NCBI GenBank assembly: GCA_020226215.1
Contig: CM035227.1
Location: forward strand, 107,057,732-107,121,731
Reading direction: 5' to 3'
DNA length: 64,000 bases
Origin: Sindora glabra
Taxonomy: Eukaryota; Streptophyta; Magnoliopsida; Fabales; Fabaceae
Below, piece by piece: positions 52,216 through 64,000 of the stretch (its first letter is position 1; every line of letters starts with the position of its first letter). A program made the translations under genes and the position numbers. The notes beneath the pieces are model-generated. The model was not told where the DNA came from. It saw nothing but the letters and a program-made list of their open reading frames with translations, and searched no databases.

Positions 52216-52817
52216 GTTTAGATCACTAATATAATAGTGCTTTAATATAAATTATTAACTTGGTGTGTATAGTTTGGTTGATATATCATCCAATGAGTAC
52301 GTTACTAAATTTGAAATACATAATGACATAATTTAAAATATTATCAATTTCATTTGTATAATCAGATTCAATAGTACGTCGATACATTGTTATATCAATA
52401 ATATACTCTAAATCTTTTCATGATTAAAATTATATTAGAGATGATTATAATATATTATTGATATAATAATATATTAGTGCATTATTAAATTATTAGTACG
52501 TTATTATTTAATATATTAAATTTGAATTAAAAATAAATATAATACATAATCACATTTAATAATGTATTAAAACAGCACCGTAACAATTTTTACCAATATT
52601 CTTGAGCTTTCTTCCAACAAAGTCTGAACAATAGAATTTGAATTGGAAGTTTACGTATATAAGACGACACCTTCCGCCAAATTGTGGCAGCATACTCGAA
52701 TGATGTCAAGAATCTCCAAGACGTTTTTAGAACATTGACGGATGAGTTTGCACCAGGTCAATCAACATATATCAGGGCATATATTCCATATCTCTTGTTC
52801 TATAAAGGAGAGATTTT

Positions 52818-52944
52818 GATGCACTAATTATATTAATATATTATTAATTTAAATTATTAAATTTTATTTATTTTATCTAATATTATGTAGATAAATAAAA
52901 TTTATTATCCTAAATTAATAATACATTAATATAATTGGTGCGTC
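52818..52944. mobile_element. Fold-back MITE, 127 bp
   Basis: Ends read GATGCACTAATTATATTAAT and, on the other strand, GACGCACCAATTATATTAAT, and the pairing continues through TATTATTAATTTA. Almost the whole element is an inverted repeat of about 33-bp good arms and looser inner arms. A clear target duplication was not found. Confidence 0.7.
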
Positions 52945-53306
52945 TTATATATTACCGTTCTTTAATTGGTTCGACTTGTTGCTTAACCTTCTCTCAAGAC
53001 TATTGCGCTGTAGGAAGCTAGCAAAGCCTTATCCAAAACTACCTAAATAAACTTAACATGATCTTGCTCTTATAACTTTCTCTGATTCATCGGACATCAC
53101 TGTTTTGTTATTTTTTTAATCATTCATCATCTGCTTCAGTCTAAATATATATAGGGTATGCAACAAGTTTTTCCGAGAATTTATATTATTTATATACCAA
53201 CAAATTCCTTGTGTTCTCTTGACAACAATATTCAAATTTAAAACATATGATTGAAGATAACAAATTTAATTATGTAAGCTAACCTAAGATTCATGTTTTA
53301 AATTGA

Positions 53307-54456
53307 GCAAAATACATCGGCTTTCCTGAAATTTTATCAAAATTACACAGACTTTTTCTGTAATAATTTAAAAATATACATAAACATTCTTTCAATTTTA
53401 CCAAAACTCTACTACTAAACCAATTTGAAATTTTTGTTAAAGAAACGCTAATTTTAATGCCATACTTAAAGGTAAAAAGACTTATTATAACAAAAATACC
53501 CTTCTTTTATTTCTTCATTTCTTGACTTATTTTGGTCTAAAATTTGAATTCTTTCTCATCAAAGAAGACATTTTTATCAATTTTTTTTACTTTTTCATGT
53601 TTTTTTCTCTCATGTATGTAATGATTTTAATATTTATAATGAAATGATCATTTTATACCTATGAAATTATCATCAATATCATAAATGAAAGATTTAATTT
53701 TTTAAATTTCAATAATTATAATTTTATAAATTTATTTAATGCAAGTTATATTAATTTTTATTATATTTTACTTTATGCAATAATAATATATATGCACTAA
53801 ATACTAAAGGCACGTAAATACTACTTACAATAGTTACCTTTCTTGCTTCCTTATAGGCTCCTGGAACTTATTTATTTTAATGGGTTATGGCTAAGGTTTT
53901 ATAAGTTTGCTAATAATTAAGGAAGAAAGATTATTGTTTCAAATGATGTTTATGCATCTTTGATATTTATTACATAATGTAAAATATAATTATATGCATA
54001 ATAATTATAAATTATATTGCTAAATTGTAATATTGTTAGTATTAAAATTTGAAAATTAAATCCATCATTTATAGCATTAGTAATAATTGCAAAGGTCTAA
54101 ATTAGTCATTACACTTTAAAAATACTAAAATCAATACACATATGTAAAAAAAGGCTGCAAAATAAAATATATTTGGTAAACATATTCTTTAAATGAGAAA
54201 GACTAAGTAATTTGAAGTAAAATGAATTTAAGAATATATATAAATAAGAGAGGGTAATTTGATCATAAAATAATTCTTTTGACTATTTGCTATAATTTAA
54301 CAGTTAAAATTAATGTTTTCTTGACGACAATTTTAAATTGAACTCAGTAGTAGGATTTTTGTCAAAAAAGAGGAAAGGTTTGTATATATTTTGAAATATT
54401 TAGATGAAAGGTACATATAATTTTGATTAAATTCAAGAAAGACCATTGTATTTTGC
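53307..54456. mobile_element. 1.15-kb element with long (about 190-bp) terminal inverted repeats
   Basis: 53,307-53,500 and 54,270-54,456 are diverged reverse complements. The left starts GCAAAATACATCGGCTTTCC; the other strand of the right starts GCAAAATACAATGGTCTTTC. Further matches are ATCAAAATTA, AAATATA.A.AAAC, CTACTACT.A and CAATTT.AAAT. The interior is AT-rich without a frame. Length and long TIRs suggest a non-autonomous Mutator-like or Foldback element. The flanks TTAAATTGA and TTTTTTGAA are a poor 9-bp TSD candidate. Confidence 0.75.
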
Positions 54457-54786
54457 TTTTTTGAATTTTATTAAGCAAGTTGATCCAAGAAATAGATTTT
54501 AATAAGAAGATTAAATCATGATCATCAAATCTCTTATAGAGAAGTTAAAATTAAAATATAAAATTATGTAATTTTCAAATAATAATATAATTTTTAATTA
54601 TGTTTTGATAATAAAAATGAAATATAAATCTTATGGTTATGATTTTTCCTCTTATTTCCCCGTAGAAATACTCCCCACTCTATATTGAGCAACATTACAA
54701 CGACTGCAACTTTGGTTCCTGCAATCAGATATTACAAAGAATATTCTGTTTTGGGATAATAATAGAGTGTAGGAAATGATAGAGGA

Positions 54787-54990
54787 TTCTAAATTGAAGA
54801 AAAGGTTCCATTATTGATTATGTTTCCCCAAAGGTACAGAATCATTGGCCAAAGATTTCTTAAAAATTATTAAAAAATTGAATATTAAAAATTGAAGAAA
54901 AGAAGATAAGTTAAAACATTTAAAGGTAAAAATTATTAACCCAAGGATTCTAAATTGAAGAAAAGAAGATAAGTTAAAACATTGCTCACA
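54787..54990. repeat. Local duplication beside the segment-copy junction
   Basis: The phrase ATTGAAGAAAAGAAGATAAG then TTAAAACATT occurs at about 54,890 and 54,953, and AGGATTCTAAATTGAAGAAA at about 54,784 and 54,946. It lies just left of 55,044, where similarity to window position 1 is first testable. Confidence 0.75.
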
Positions 54991-56414
54991 CAGGTGTAAG
55001 GAAAAATTGTCAGTGACTCCAAACTGCTGGTGCATATGCATTTGCTGCTCTGCTTTTGCCTATAGACTGCTGCCAATATTTATGATTTTTGAAATGCACA
55101 CATGGATTTCATTCATGGAGTAAATCTTATCTTATTCCAATTCTATTGTAAAAAAATTATAGTACATTATTAATATATTATCAAATTTAGTTGTTAATAT
55201 ACCATTATGTAATATATAAAATTTGATCTTAAAAAAATTGATATATAATTAAATTTAAAAATATATTATACATTATTATATCAATAATATAGTAAAGTCT
55301 TTCTCATTTTATTGGCTAACTTATGTATTTCTGATGTGTTGAAAGTTTGTTACAATTTTAGTATACATGTATATGTATATGTAGGAAGAGATTCTAATAT
55401 ACTCCACAAGTAATTAAAAATTCTTATTTTACTAAAAGAAAAAATTTTAAAAATATGCAAATATTTTGTTTTTGAGAAAATTCAAAGACATACGAGATAA
55501 AAAAATTATAATATATATTTAATAATTTAATCAACTTTTATAATTAAAAATTATTTATTTATAATGTACATTAAAGTTTTCTAGAAGTCTTTTTAGATTA
55601 TTGTGAACAATGTCACTTCATTAAAATCAGTTAGAAAATTCAGTCCCTCGTGGTAAAATTAATTAGCACTCTTCAATATGAGGAATGATGTAAGCCACTA
55701 CGAATGTCATGCTTTTTCACACTGAAAGTTTTTACTAGATCACACATGATATAATGAAATGTTCTGATCTTATTATAATATTAGTTTAATAATACTATAT
55801 ATTCGAAATTAAATTTTAAATATAAATTAACTATTATTATTAGATATATGACAATGAGTTAAATTGTAAAATTTATTTTAATAAATATAAAAAATTTAAA
55901 TTCAACATAAAATTCCCTTTTTTTTTGTCTCTATACCATTTTCGATGTTAGTTTGTTAGTGATAACACATATATGTACATGGAATGGACTGGATCGCACG
56001 GATTGGATCGCATAAGACAAATTTTGGTTTCCCTGTTTATTTTCTTCCAAATTCTTTTTGCCAATTTTATTTGTGAAAGCTCACTATATTTTTAAACAAA
56101 GTCCATTTATGTCAAGTGTATAATGGTAAAAGAAAAATTGTGAAGAAGGGCTATAAGCACCACATAATCAACAAAGATATCATCTTTTTTCTTCCTTGAA
56201 TTTCATTTATTGTGACAAAAAGGTCATGCATCAGAAACTTTTTTCTATATGAACATAAACTAAGCGGCAAAACCAGAAATTTAATGATATGGGCTGCCTA
56301 CATCCATGGAAGCACCAGTTGCTATGACCTTAAGAGATTTTTTCTAAAACGAGAACATGTGAAGACCAGAATCTGGGTTGCTCCATCAAAATCCAATGAA
56401 TGTCTTTGATTTGT

Positions 56415-59130
56415 TCATGAGTTGCCATTGCCTTGCTTTTCATCATTCTTTTCCAAGTCTCCTATTTCCAACTCCATCTTCACCACTTCCAACTCCTCTT
56501 TCTCTAAGTCAACCTCTTCCAAAGTCACCTCCTTCTCTGTGTCACTCTTTTCTAGGTCTTCCTGATTTGGCTCCTCTGCAACTCTCTTTTTCCGGTACTT
56601 GCAGTGTAGGACTAGTTGTAAGATGGCGAAGGGGGTTCCAACCAAACTTGGTCCCTGTCAAAAGTTGTAGAAACACAAAGTTAATTGGGTGAATTCTATG
56701 CTACCCTTCAAGATTGTGAAATCTGGATGATATTGCAGTTCAGAAATTATTAGATTAATATTATCTAATTATATTCATTAAAAACTGAACTGTTTTACTA
56801 GAATAATCTGAACTTGCCACACTAGCCCAGATTTTGAAACCTAGTGTAGCAAACAACAGATAATTTGCTCAAGGTTTTCATGAACTTTTTATGAAATCAG
56901 AAAATTGAACCACAAAAAATGATACATACCATAACGAATATGTCCCGGTTCAAAAGTCCATAAGTAAGCCAGAGGACACTGGCAAGGAATGAGCACAAAG
57001 ACAAGGGCAATGGCATGAATTCCACACTCTTGGTTTTTATGACTTTCTTCTGCAATAATAATGAAACCCAAAAAGATCATGTTACAAGAACTCAAAACAA
57101 AACAACTTTTGTACGTTAAGGTGTTCCGATCTTTGAAAAATCTCATGTTCCCTTCTTTTTCCAAATGGTTTTATACTACTTTTATTCACACAAAACCACC
57201 CTGGTATTGGTTGTGGGCTCTTGTCTTTTTAATCAAGAGTCCAATTTAATTTGTTATGTAGAATATCAAATTTTCTAAGAATTTTATTTTTGAAGTTTTG
57301 TGGAAAGCTATATGAATTTTGTGAAAATCTTTCTCAATTTCTGTATCTTTTCACAAAAAGCGACTTTTTTTTTTCATCCAAATTTAAGTATAACAAGTAT
57401 ACAAAAATGAAAAAAAAAATATTTTCAATACCATTTTATTGCTAAAATTCTTCGTATCATTATCTATTATTTAAAAAAATATTCAAAACTCTCTCTGCAT
57501 TTTAACATTTAACAAAACTATATACATCAAAAGTGGGAGTGAAAATAAAATCTTGAATATAAATTAAATATTATTATTTAAATATAAAATAATAAGATGA
57601 ATTTGTAAAAGAAGATTCCAAATTTAGTTTTAAATTTTATTTTATATATATATTTTAAAACTTGTATTTTTTTTTTGAGAAACTACAAGAAAAGTTTTCT
57701 TTTTCTTTTTCTTTTTCATCGGAAATTTCGAGACATGGATGCAAACAATTTTTTGCCCAGACGAACTCCTCTGTTTTCCCCCTGTTTTGGCTGCGCTTGT
57801 CTCTGTTTCTGGTTGTAAGGTAGATAAAGAAGAAGACAAGGCAACTTACCATTTCTATCAGAGGAGATCCGTACATTGTGACAGCAACCACAAGGCCTAC
57901 GCTGCCGACGAGTAGCTTTCGGCGACGATGATCATCGAACGCGAAAACCGAGACGGCAGCAGTCACGCAGAATAACAACATAACCGGAATCGCTGTCAAG
58001 GCCACCCTCACCTGTTTTTCTCACTTGTTAGCTTTAAGAACCAAATTTGTCTTAGCCCAAGCATGCGTGCAAGTAAATATGGAAACTTAGCAGTCTGATT
58101 TCAAGAAAAAGCAGAACAGAAATACATAACTAAAAATCTTCAACACAGAGAAACTACGATTCTCTGTGCCTCTTGTCATTCAAATTCTGAGAAAACTTAA
58201 GGGAAACGTCATTTTGATTTTCAGAAGACATAATTTTGATACATGCAGTTTGAAGGAAAGAAAAGTGTTCTGATCAGTGCGATAACTCTAAAATGAAAAT
58301 AAATAAATAAATAAATAAATAAATAACCCTTTGAAATTAATCCCTTTACATTAGCAAGAAACTTGAAATGACAACAATTTTCTTGCTTATCATGTCCAAA
58401 CCTCCATTTTGGTAAGTTATGAAAGGAAAATGCCGGGTTTTTAATAACATTTGCAGCCGTATTTACTGAAAGATGTTTTTATTCGGAGCTTATAATGCTT
58501 CAAGTATGAAGAAACCTTCAATCCAAAAAACACTTTTTCAATTAAAAATCTTACCTTTCTCTTTGGGGAGGCATACCAGACGTAAATAAGAACATAGGAC
58601 AACTCGAGGAGAATTCCAACACCATTAACAGAGACCAGAGGGAAATTCTCCCACTTGTAGCTGACAATAGGCATTCCATACCAGGTGAAGAGAAGACAGT
58701 TGAGCAGTCCTATGATGTAAGGAACACATGAAAACTCCTCTGTGCTTTTTTTCCTTATCACCCCCTTGAAGGTGACACTGCAAAAATCAAATTCCAAGAC
58801 AAAACCAAAAACCAGTTCAATATACTGTTTCATACTCTCCAACAAAGAGAGAAAATGAAGTTAGCATTTGCCAACTATGGAGGAAAACTAGTGGGCTATG
58901 ATAACATACGTTGGAGCTGCATAAAGTGATACTGAGGCAGCATTTCCTGCAAGAAACACATAAACCCAAGTGGGTCATATAATCTTTTTCTCTTGCTTTT
59001 TGGCCTTTTGGCTCCCATTAAGAAAGCAATGCTCAATAATGCTAAAGTGCTAAGACATGAAAGAAGGAACTATGAAGAGGAAGAAGGAAATACCAAGAAC
59101 TGCGACGGCCATACGAAGTGTCTGTGCCAT
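56415..59130 (-). CDS. SWEET3: SWEET3-like sugar transporter, copy B (six exons, intact)
   Basis: Paralogue of the gene at 1,900-4,609, with the same predicted role as a membrane sugar uniporter. Exons on the minus strand: 59,094-59,130; 58,910-58,946; 58,555-58,777; 57,850-58,011; 56,930-57,049; 56,415-56,654. All introns are GT-AG and in phase; 272 aa plus TGA. The first three introns have the same lengths as in copy A (147, 132, 543 bp). Changes from copy A include R30G, T74S, F91V, S101R, L109V, V152E, F175L, M190I, L202F and W214R, plus a net six-residue gain in the acidic tail (ELEVVKM region). The proline tetrad, N76 and W180 are kept and Ser196 is shared. V152E puts a charge at the end of a helix and could matter. 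No stops or frameshifts, so probably functional. The short frames at 57,642-58,011 and 58,441-58,845 are its exons 4 and 3 read into introns. Confidence 0.92.
58297..58326. repeat. (AAAT)n microsatellite in intron 3 of copy B
   Basis: About seven AAAT units. Copy A has no such run at the matching place (about 3,780), so it expanded after duplication. Confidence 0.9.
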
Positions 59131-59215
59131 CTTTTTTCCTTTTTTCTTGTGAGAATGGTGAAGAGAAGAAGAGATGGAAGAAATGTTGCTGCTAGGAAGA
59201 GCATGAAGGCTGGCC

Positions 59216-59224
59216 CTATTTATA
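59216..59224 (-). promoter_or_regulatory. TATA box of SWEET3-like copy B
   Basis: Minus strand TATAAATAG, about 86-94 bp before the ATG at 59,130, at the same relative position as in copy A. The leader between them is purine-rich on the plus strand in both genes. Confidence 0.75.
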
Positions 59225-59689
59225 TTGTTAGGTTGGAGAGTGTTTACGCGTAGTGGTTGATCTTAAAAATATTATAGCTGGAAAACTGAAAAAAAAAAAA
59301 AAAGAATATGGAAAATTGGAAAGATGGGGAGAAACTAGAAAGTGACGTCCACATCTTCGGTAAACTTCTTGTGGATGCAAAATTTGGTTCAACTTGGCAA
59401 CCTTTTCTCACAACTTGCACTGTACAGCTAGGTTTTTTCCTCTAGGGTAACTCAATTTTTCATTCTTACTTTCACCCTCTCTAGGACTCTAGCTCACTCA
59501 ACCCCGACCCTATACTTATGTGGCAAAATTAAAATTTGAAAAATAAGATCAGTATTATTAATTAATTTTCTACGGAGTAAGAAATGATTAATATGCTTGC
59601 AAAAGCGACAACGTTTCTTTGCAGGTAGTTTTAATTTTTTAATTATACAAACAGTTATTTAATTAATATATAACTAAGATTAATAATTC

Positions 59690-60770
59690 ATAAGAAAATT
59701 ACATATTTTGCAGCTGGTCCTTGAAACTACATGTTATCTGCAACATTGGTTAACTTCCGTGTGGTTATTGCTTCAAGTGCATTGCGCTTTTTTCCATTTG
59801 CAAAGCAATATAGATTCGCGTAAAATAAGATTACTAATTGGAATGCTCTGCCATTGATGATGTGTCTTCCATCCTATAAATTTCCGGAGACCATGGTTCT
59901 GTTTGTCTATTGTTTTTAAAAATAAATATTTTCTATTTTTTAAAAGCAAAAGTTCCTATTTGACAAATTATTTTTAAAAATTAAAATTTTAAATGTATAA
60001 GATAAAAATAAAATTTTGATATTTTCTTAACTTATTCTCTTATTATAGATATCAATTTTATAATTAAATAAATATATTTTTATTTACTTATCCAAGCACT
60101 TTTATTCTTTATTTTTTAATTAAAAATATTTTAAAAAAAAATAAAAAAATAAAACCAAAAAGAATACATATCCAAAACTGACCCTGCAATTTCAGATTTT
60201 TATATTCTGTGATCCCCTTTACGATGGGCATGTTAAATTTTACACCGTTATTTTTAGTGAAAATTTTAGTATTTGTGATTCCCCTTTGTAATGAATTTGC
60301 TGAAAAATAATGATGTCAATTATCATCATACACAGTTTACATTCCAATCATATTCTTAAAAATAATTATTTTCAGTAAAAATTATAGGAAGATGATATTC
60401 TTCCGGTTTTATTAAAAAAAAAAAAGTCAGTGGCATATTAGAACTTTCTGCTCCTAAAATTAAATGTTGAACGGCATTCCGGTGTTCCCATTTATCTTAT
60501 TCGAGTTTGTGAATTTCTCAATGCATTTCAATTATTCTGTGAGAAAATATGAAACTATGAAAGTAAGAGGAAAAATTGCACCGTGAAAATAACAAAAGTC
60601 CTCCTTTAATTAAATTGCAACGTGAAAAATATGTTTCTGTACAAATTATCTTTAATCAGTCTACACGTAATTTACGCAACCATGTACAAATTCTAAATTT
60701 TTATTTTTCAAATTATCTTTCTCCTCCCACTTCTTCTCAATCCAAACAAAGGGTTAAAGCTTCATTTATT
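59690..60770. other. Spacer with copy-B-specific insert, no gene called
   Basis: 59,725-59,880 matches 6,320-6,470. 59,896-60,185 begins GGTTCTGTTTGTCTATTG and ends CATATCCAAAACTGACCC, whose other strand starts GGGTCAGTTTTGG. It is probably an AT-rich MITE absent from copy A. 60,185-60,770 has no match in copy A. The frame at 60,576-60,815 has no recognised motif. Confidence 0.45.
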
Positions 60771-61183
60771 TCAATAGAAAATGTTTTCTATAAAAGTAAT
60801 GTTATAAGGAGTTAAACCTACTAAAAAATTGAGTATTTTTACCATTAGATTGCATTTAATATATTAAAATTTATATTTTTTTAATTTTAATTTACTTACT
60901 TTAAAATTAAAATTAAAATTAAAAAAAAAGATAATCTAATGATGGAATGCCCAAACTTCTTAGGAAGTCTAAACTCTCATAACATTATCTTTTTCGTAAT
61001 CTATAGTTATAAAATAAAAAAATAAAAAAATATTTTATTTATTTAGTATTAAATATAAAAAAAGAGTAAGTAATTTTTCATTTCGAACGTGTAAAGGGCA
61101 GAAATTAATTCTATTCAGCCTTGCCTTTAGAGTAAGTAATTTTTTGACTTTATAAAAAAGAGATATTAGGTATAGGTAAAAGT

Positions 61184-62165
61184 AAATCATTAAATTTAAT
61201 CTCAAAAGATTATGCGGACATTGAATTAATATGAGATTTAATATAGTTTTATTAAGTTAAATGTATTAAAATTTTAAAAATTAATTTCACTATATGAGTA
61301 AAAATAAAGGTGAATATCGATTCGTGTATGATATGAAAAAATTACATAAGATTAGTGCTAAGTTTTCAATACTAATGTAATATTATAAAATTTTTCATTA
61401 ATACGATTGTAAATTTCCTTGCTTGTTTTATTTCTTTCATATTAGTATAATTTTAATCATTTCAAATAAATAAAAATTTAGAGGGGATATTTAGGTTCTG
61501 TTTACTTTTTTCAAAGATATTTTTTTTGTAAGAAAATCTTATTTTTCTTATATATAAATGAAGTATTATGTGCATATATATTTTATAATTAAAAAAATTA
61601 ATATTTAGAGAAAGAAAACTACTTCCTCTTTCCAGAAAAAGTCACTTTCCATCAAATTTTTTAAATTTAACATCAAATCATTAAATTTAATCTCAAAAGA
61701 TTATGCCAACTTGAATTAATATGAGATTTAATATAGTTTTATTAAGTTAAATGTATTAAAAATTTCAAAACTAATTTCACTAGATGAGTAAAAAGGTGAA
61801 TATGCATTCGTATATGTTATGAAAAAATAATACACTTAATAAAAAATTACATGAGATTAGTACTGAGTTCTCAGTATTCATGTAATGTTATAAATTTTTT
61901 TACTAATATGACTGTAAATTTCGTGCTTGCTTTATTTCTCTTATATTAGTATGATTTTAATCTTTCAAATAAATAAAAATTTAGTGTGTGATACTTAGGT
62001 TCCGTTTATTTTTTTCAAAAACATTTTTCTGTAAGAAAATTTTATTTTCTTATATATAAATGAAAAGGCATTATGTGCATATATATTTTATAACTAAAAA
62101 AAATTAAGACTACTTCCTCTTTTGGAGAAAGTTGTTTTCATCAAATTTTTTAAATTTAATATTAA
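61184..62165. repeat. 491-bp tandem duplication specific to copy B
   Basis: AAATCATTAAATTTAATCTC starts at 61,184 and again at 61,675. The units share ATATGAGATTTAATATAGTT, a TCACTA.ATGAGTAAAA segment and the left half of the Tourist-like MITE. Copy A has the sequence once (7,848-8,340). Confidence 0.9.
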
Positions 62166-62248
62166 ATATATTAAATATTTTTTCACTATACTAATATTTT
62201 ATAACTATATTTCTACTAAATATATTTTTCACCAAAATAAACATAACC
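61998..62248. mobile_element. Tourist-like MITE, copy B
   Basis: Begins GGTTCCGTTTATTTTTTT and ends AAAATAAACATAACC, flanked by TTA (61,995-61,997 and 62,249-62,251). It is the counterpart of 8,177-8,421. Its left half also occurs in the upstream tandem unit near 61,495. Confidence 0.7.
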
Positions 62249-62529
62249 TTAAACTTAATTTGTTTTAGTGAAAAACATGTTATGTACGAATGAATAATCT
62301 TCATTATTAATTTACTTATATTTGTAGTGATAAAATTTAAAATAATAAAAAATTGCTTAATATTATTAAAAGTAGGGAGTGGGTGGAAAATAACATTTTT
62401 TAATTATAAAATATATAAATAACATAAAATTCTTTCATTTATATACAAATAAATAAGATTTTTTTACGGAAAATATTATTTTATATAATAAATTGTATCT
62501 AAAAATCCATATATATATATATATATTAA

Positions 62530-62973
62530 AATAATGTGTGTTTTTTTACAGCAAATAAGTATCTGTATGAGATTTACCAAACGCTAGCTGGTAGTTTAAC
62601 CAACCCAGTGGGAACATCCACTAAACAAAGCAGGAAACAGTAATCGCACCGTCATATCATATAATAGGACGAATTAAGTCATCGTTTTCGTAGAATATAG
62701 AATCATAGCATTTTATATTCTCATTCACGCATCGTCGTAGAATTCTCTGAACCTTCAATTTTCGGTTTCCATGGAATAAATCTCGTTTCTGACCGCTAAG
62801 GTTTCAGTGGTCTGAATTTAACAACGAACAATAACCTGATATTTTATTCCAATTCACTGCGCTTAAGAAAGAGGGTTATCTTTAATTTGTTGATCGTGAT
62901 TCTAGAGGAGGATCACACAAACAGATATTATAATAGTAAGTGGGGGCATGTTTTCTTCAGGTTCTATAAATTA
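62530..62973. other. Conserved non-coding block, copy B
   Basis: Counterpart of 8,741-9,182, with high similarity and no gene seen. It ends where the copia LTR begins (TGCCTTACAAG at 62,974). Confidence 0.5.
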
Positions 62974-63285
62974 TGCCTTACAAGTCAATTGCATGTGGAG
63001 CAATAAAATACTTTCTGTTGATTTTTTTCATTTAATCAATTATCAATTTAAAAACTTATTCTATTTTTCTTAATCAATTATCAATTAAAAAATTTATTTT
63101 TCTTTATTAATAGTAAGTGGGGGCATGGGTCCTTCAGGTTCTATAAATTATGCCTTACAAGTCAATTATATGTGGTGCAACAAAATATCTTTTGTTAATT
63201 TTTTTATTTAATCAATTATTAATTAAAAATTTTATTTTTCTTTATCAATTATTTATTCTTTGTATATGTTTGATAAAATCTAAAG
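62932..63285. repeat. 177-bp tandem duplication across the LTR start, copy B
   Basis: AATAGTAAGTGGGGGCATG starts at 62,932 and 63,109; each unit runs through TTCTATAAATTATGCCTTAC into the first ~130 bp of the LTR. Copy A has this once (9,141-9,290). Confidence 0.9.
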
Positions 63286-64000
63286 AACAAGATGATTCAT
63301 GAAATATGATTGTGCATAGAGATAATGATCATGAAATATATTCCTTAGAGACGTATACCTTAAAATGCTCTTAATCAAAGAATTATTAGGAATGAATACT
63401 AATAACTCAAATAAGCTAGTAGATGCCTTGTTTCATAAACATCAATGCAATGATATTAATGCATATATGTAGATGTTCATCAGATGAATGATTTTATTGA
63501 ATTGATCAATTTAGGAATTCTTATATAGATAAACCAAATTGGAACTTTTATGCTGTGTGGTGCATAGTTAATTCTTTGATTCGAGATAACATTGTAATCT
63601 TACATATGATACATTATACTTAGTAGTGGAGTTACATGTATTCTAACATTGAATTTCTTAAAATCTTATTTAAAATTATGTATATAATTCAAAATGCCAT
63701 TATTATTTTGTAAATTTTACTTTTATTGAAATATTAAAACATATTTATCCCTATTGATGATTGAATCTTGACTTCACCATTAATTATATTTTAATATTGT
63801 TTTGATTCCTTTGACTCATTTAAATATCAATATAGAATTTATTACTTCTCACAAAGAGAAAAGAATGCCCTATGTCTTGTGAATCATGATTTGGAAATAC
63901 TTGGATAAGATGGAGTAAATTAGAAAAGAAGTTTTTTAAGTTTCAAATAGTAAACCGTGAATTTTGAATCGGGTATGTAGTAACTGAATGACTAAGACTC
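62974..64000 (+). mobile_element. copia LTR of the second segment copy, partial at window end
   Basis: Matches 9,183-10,040, including the MITE at about 63,625-63,780. The window ends inside it, so whether a whole copia element or a lone LTR follows cannot be told. Confidence 0.8.

Larger units (their letters stand above)
55044..64000. repeat. Segmental duplication, copy B (partner 1-10,040)
   Basis: Direct repeat of the first 10 kb. It lacks the 545-bp MITE, the 109-bp SINE, about 1 kb at the place of 5,290-6,300, and the (AAT)n section. It has its own insert at about 59,896-60,770, a 491-bp tandem duplication (61,184-62,165) and a 177-bp one (62,932-63,285). Because position 1 matches 55,044, the true left boundary may lie before 55,044. 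Confidence 0.93.

Noticed and set aside
57642..58011. Separate 118- and 65-codon genes
   Set aside because: Exon 4 of SWEET3 copy B (57,850-58,011) read on into the intron, and an intron-only frame.

Overview
The window looks like AT-rich intergenic DNA from a plant nuclear genome, most likely a eudicot. The evidence is two spliced SWEET-type sugar transporter genes with GT-AG introns and TATA boxes, a decayed Ty1/copia retrotransposon, an En/Spm (CACTA)-type DNA transposon, and many small non-autonomous elements and TA-rich microsatellites. I cannot name the species. All alignments, exon models and repeat boundaries were made by eye; I give no computed identities or database hits.

Layout. 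(a) 1-10,040 and 55,044-64,000 are two direct copies of one segment, about 54.5 kb apart. The first copy starts before the window and the second runs past its end. Each carries a complete six-exon SWEET3-like gene on the minus strand (1,900-4,609, 266 aa; 56,415-59,130, 272 aa) with closely matching introns and a TATA box, followed by the same block of non-coding DNA and a copia LTR. (b) 9,183 to about 16,870 is a copia element with two LTRs around a wrecked plus-strand gag-pol. (c) 16,900-27,198 is AT-rich DNA with microsatellites, a tandem duplication and a hAT-type MITE. (d) 27,199-36,126 is a large CACTA-like element with subterminal repeats at both ends, minus-strand remnants of its two usual genes, an intron-like minisatellite and a near-perfect 52-bp-arm hairpin. 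(e) 36,127-55,043 has no gene I can support. It holds MITEs (one nested in another), tandem duplications, a 1.15-kb element with long inverted repeats, and microsatellites. (f) 55,044-64,000 is the second segment copy, which has gained two local tandem duplications of its own.

The two SWEET genes are the only genes I regard as intact. Their products should be seven-helix plasma- or endomembrane sugar uniporters. Both have Ser where AtSWEET1 has the conserved binding-pocket Asn192. Comparing the segment copies gives a partial history: the copia element inserted, a MITE then entered its 5' LTR, then the segment was duplicated. Some differences (a 545-bp MITE and a 109-bp SINE in copy A, two tandem duplications in copy B) probably arose after that.

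I found no clearly new biological system. The most unusual signals are the recent-looking hairpin inside the old CACTA element, the dated SWEET3 duplication, and the 1.15-kb long-inverted-repeat element.
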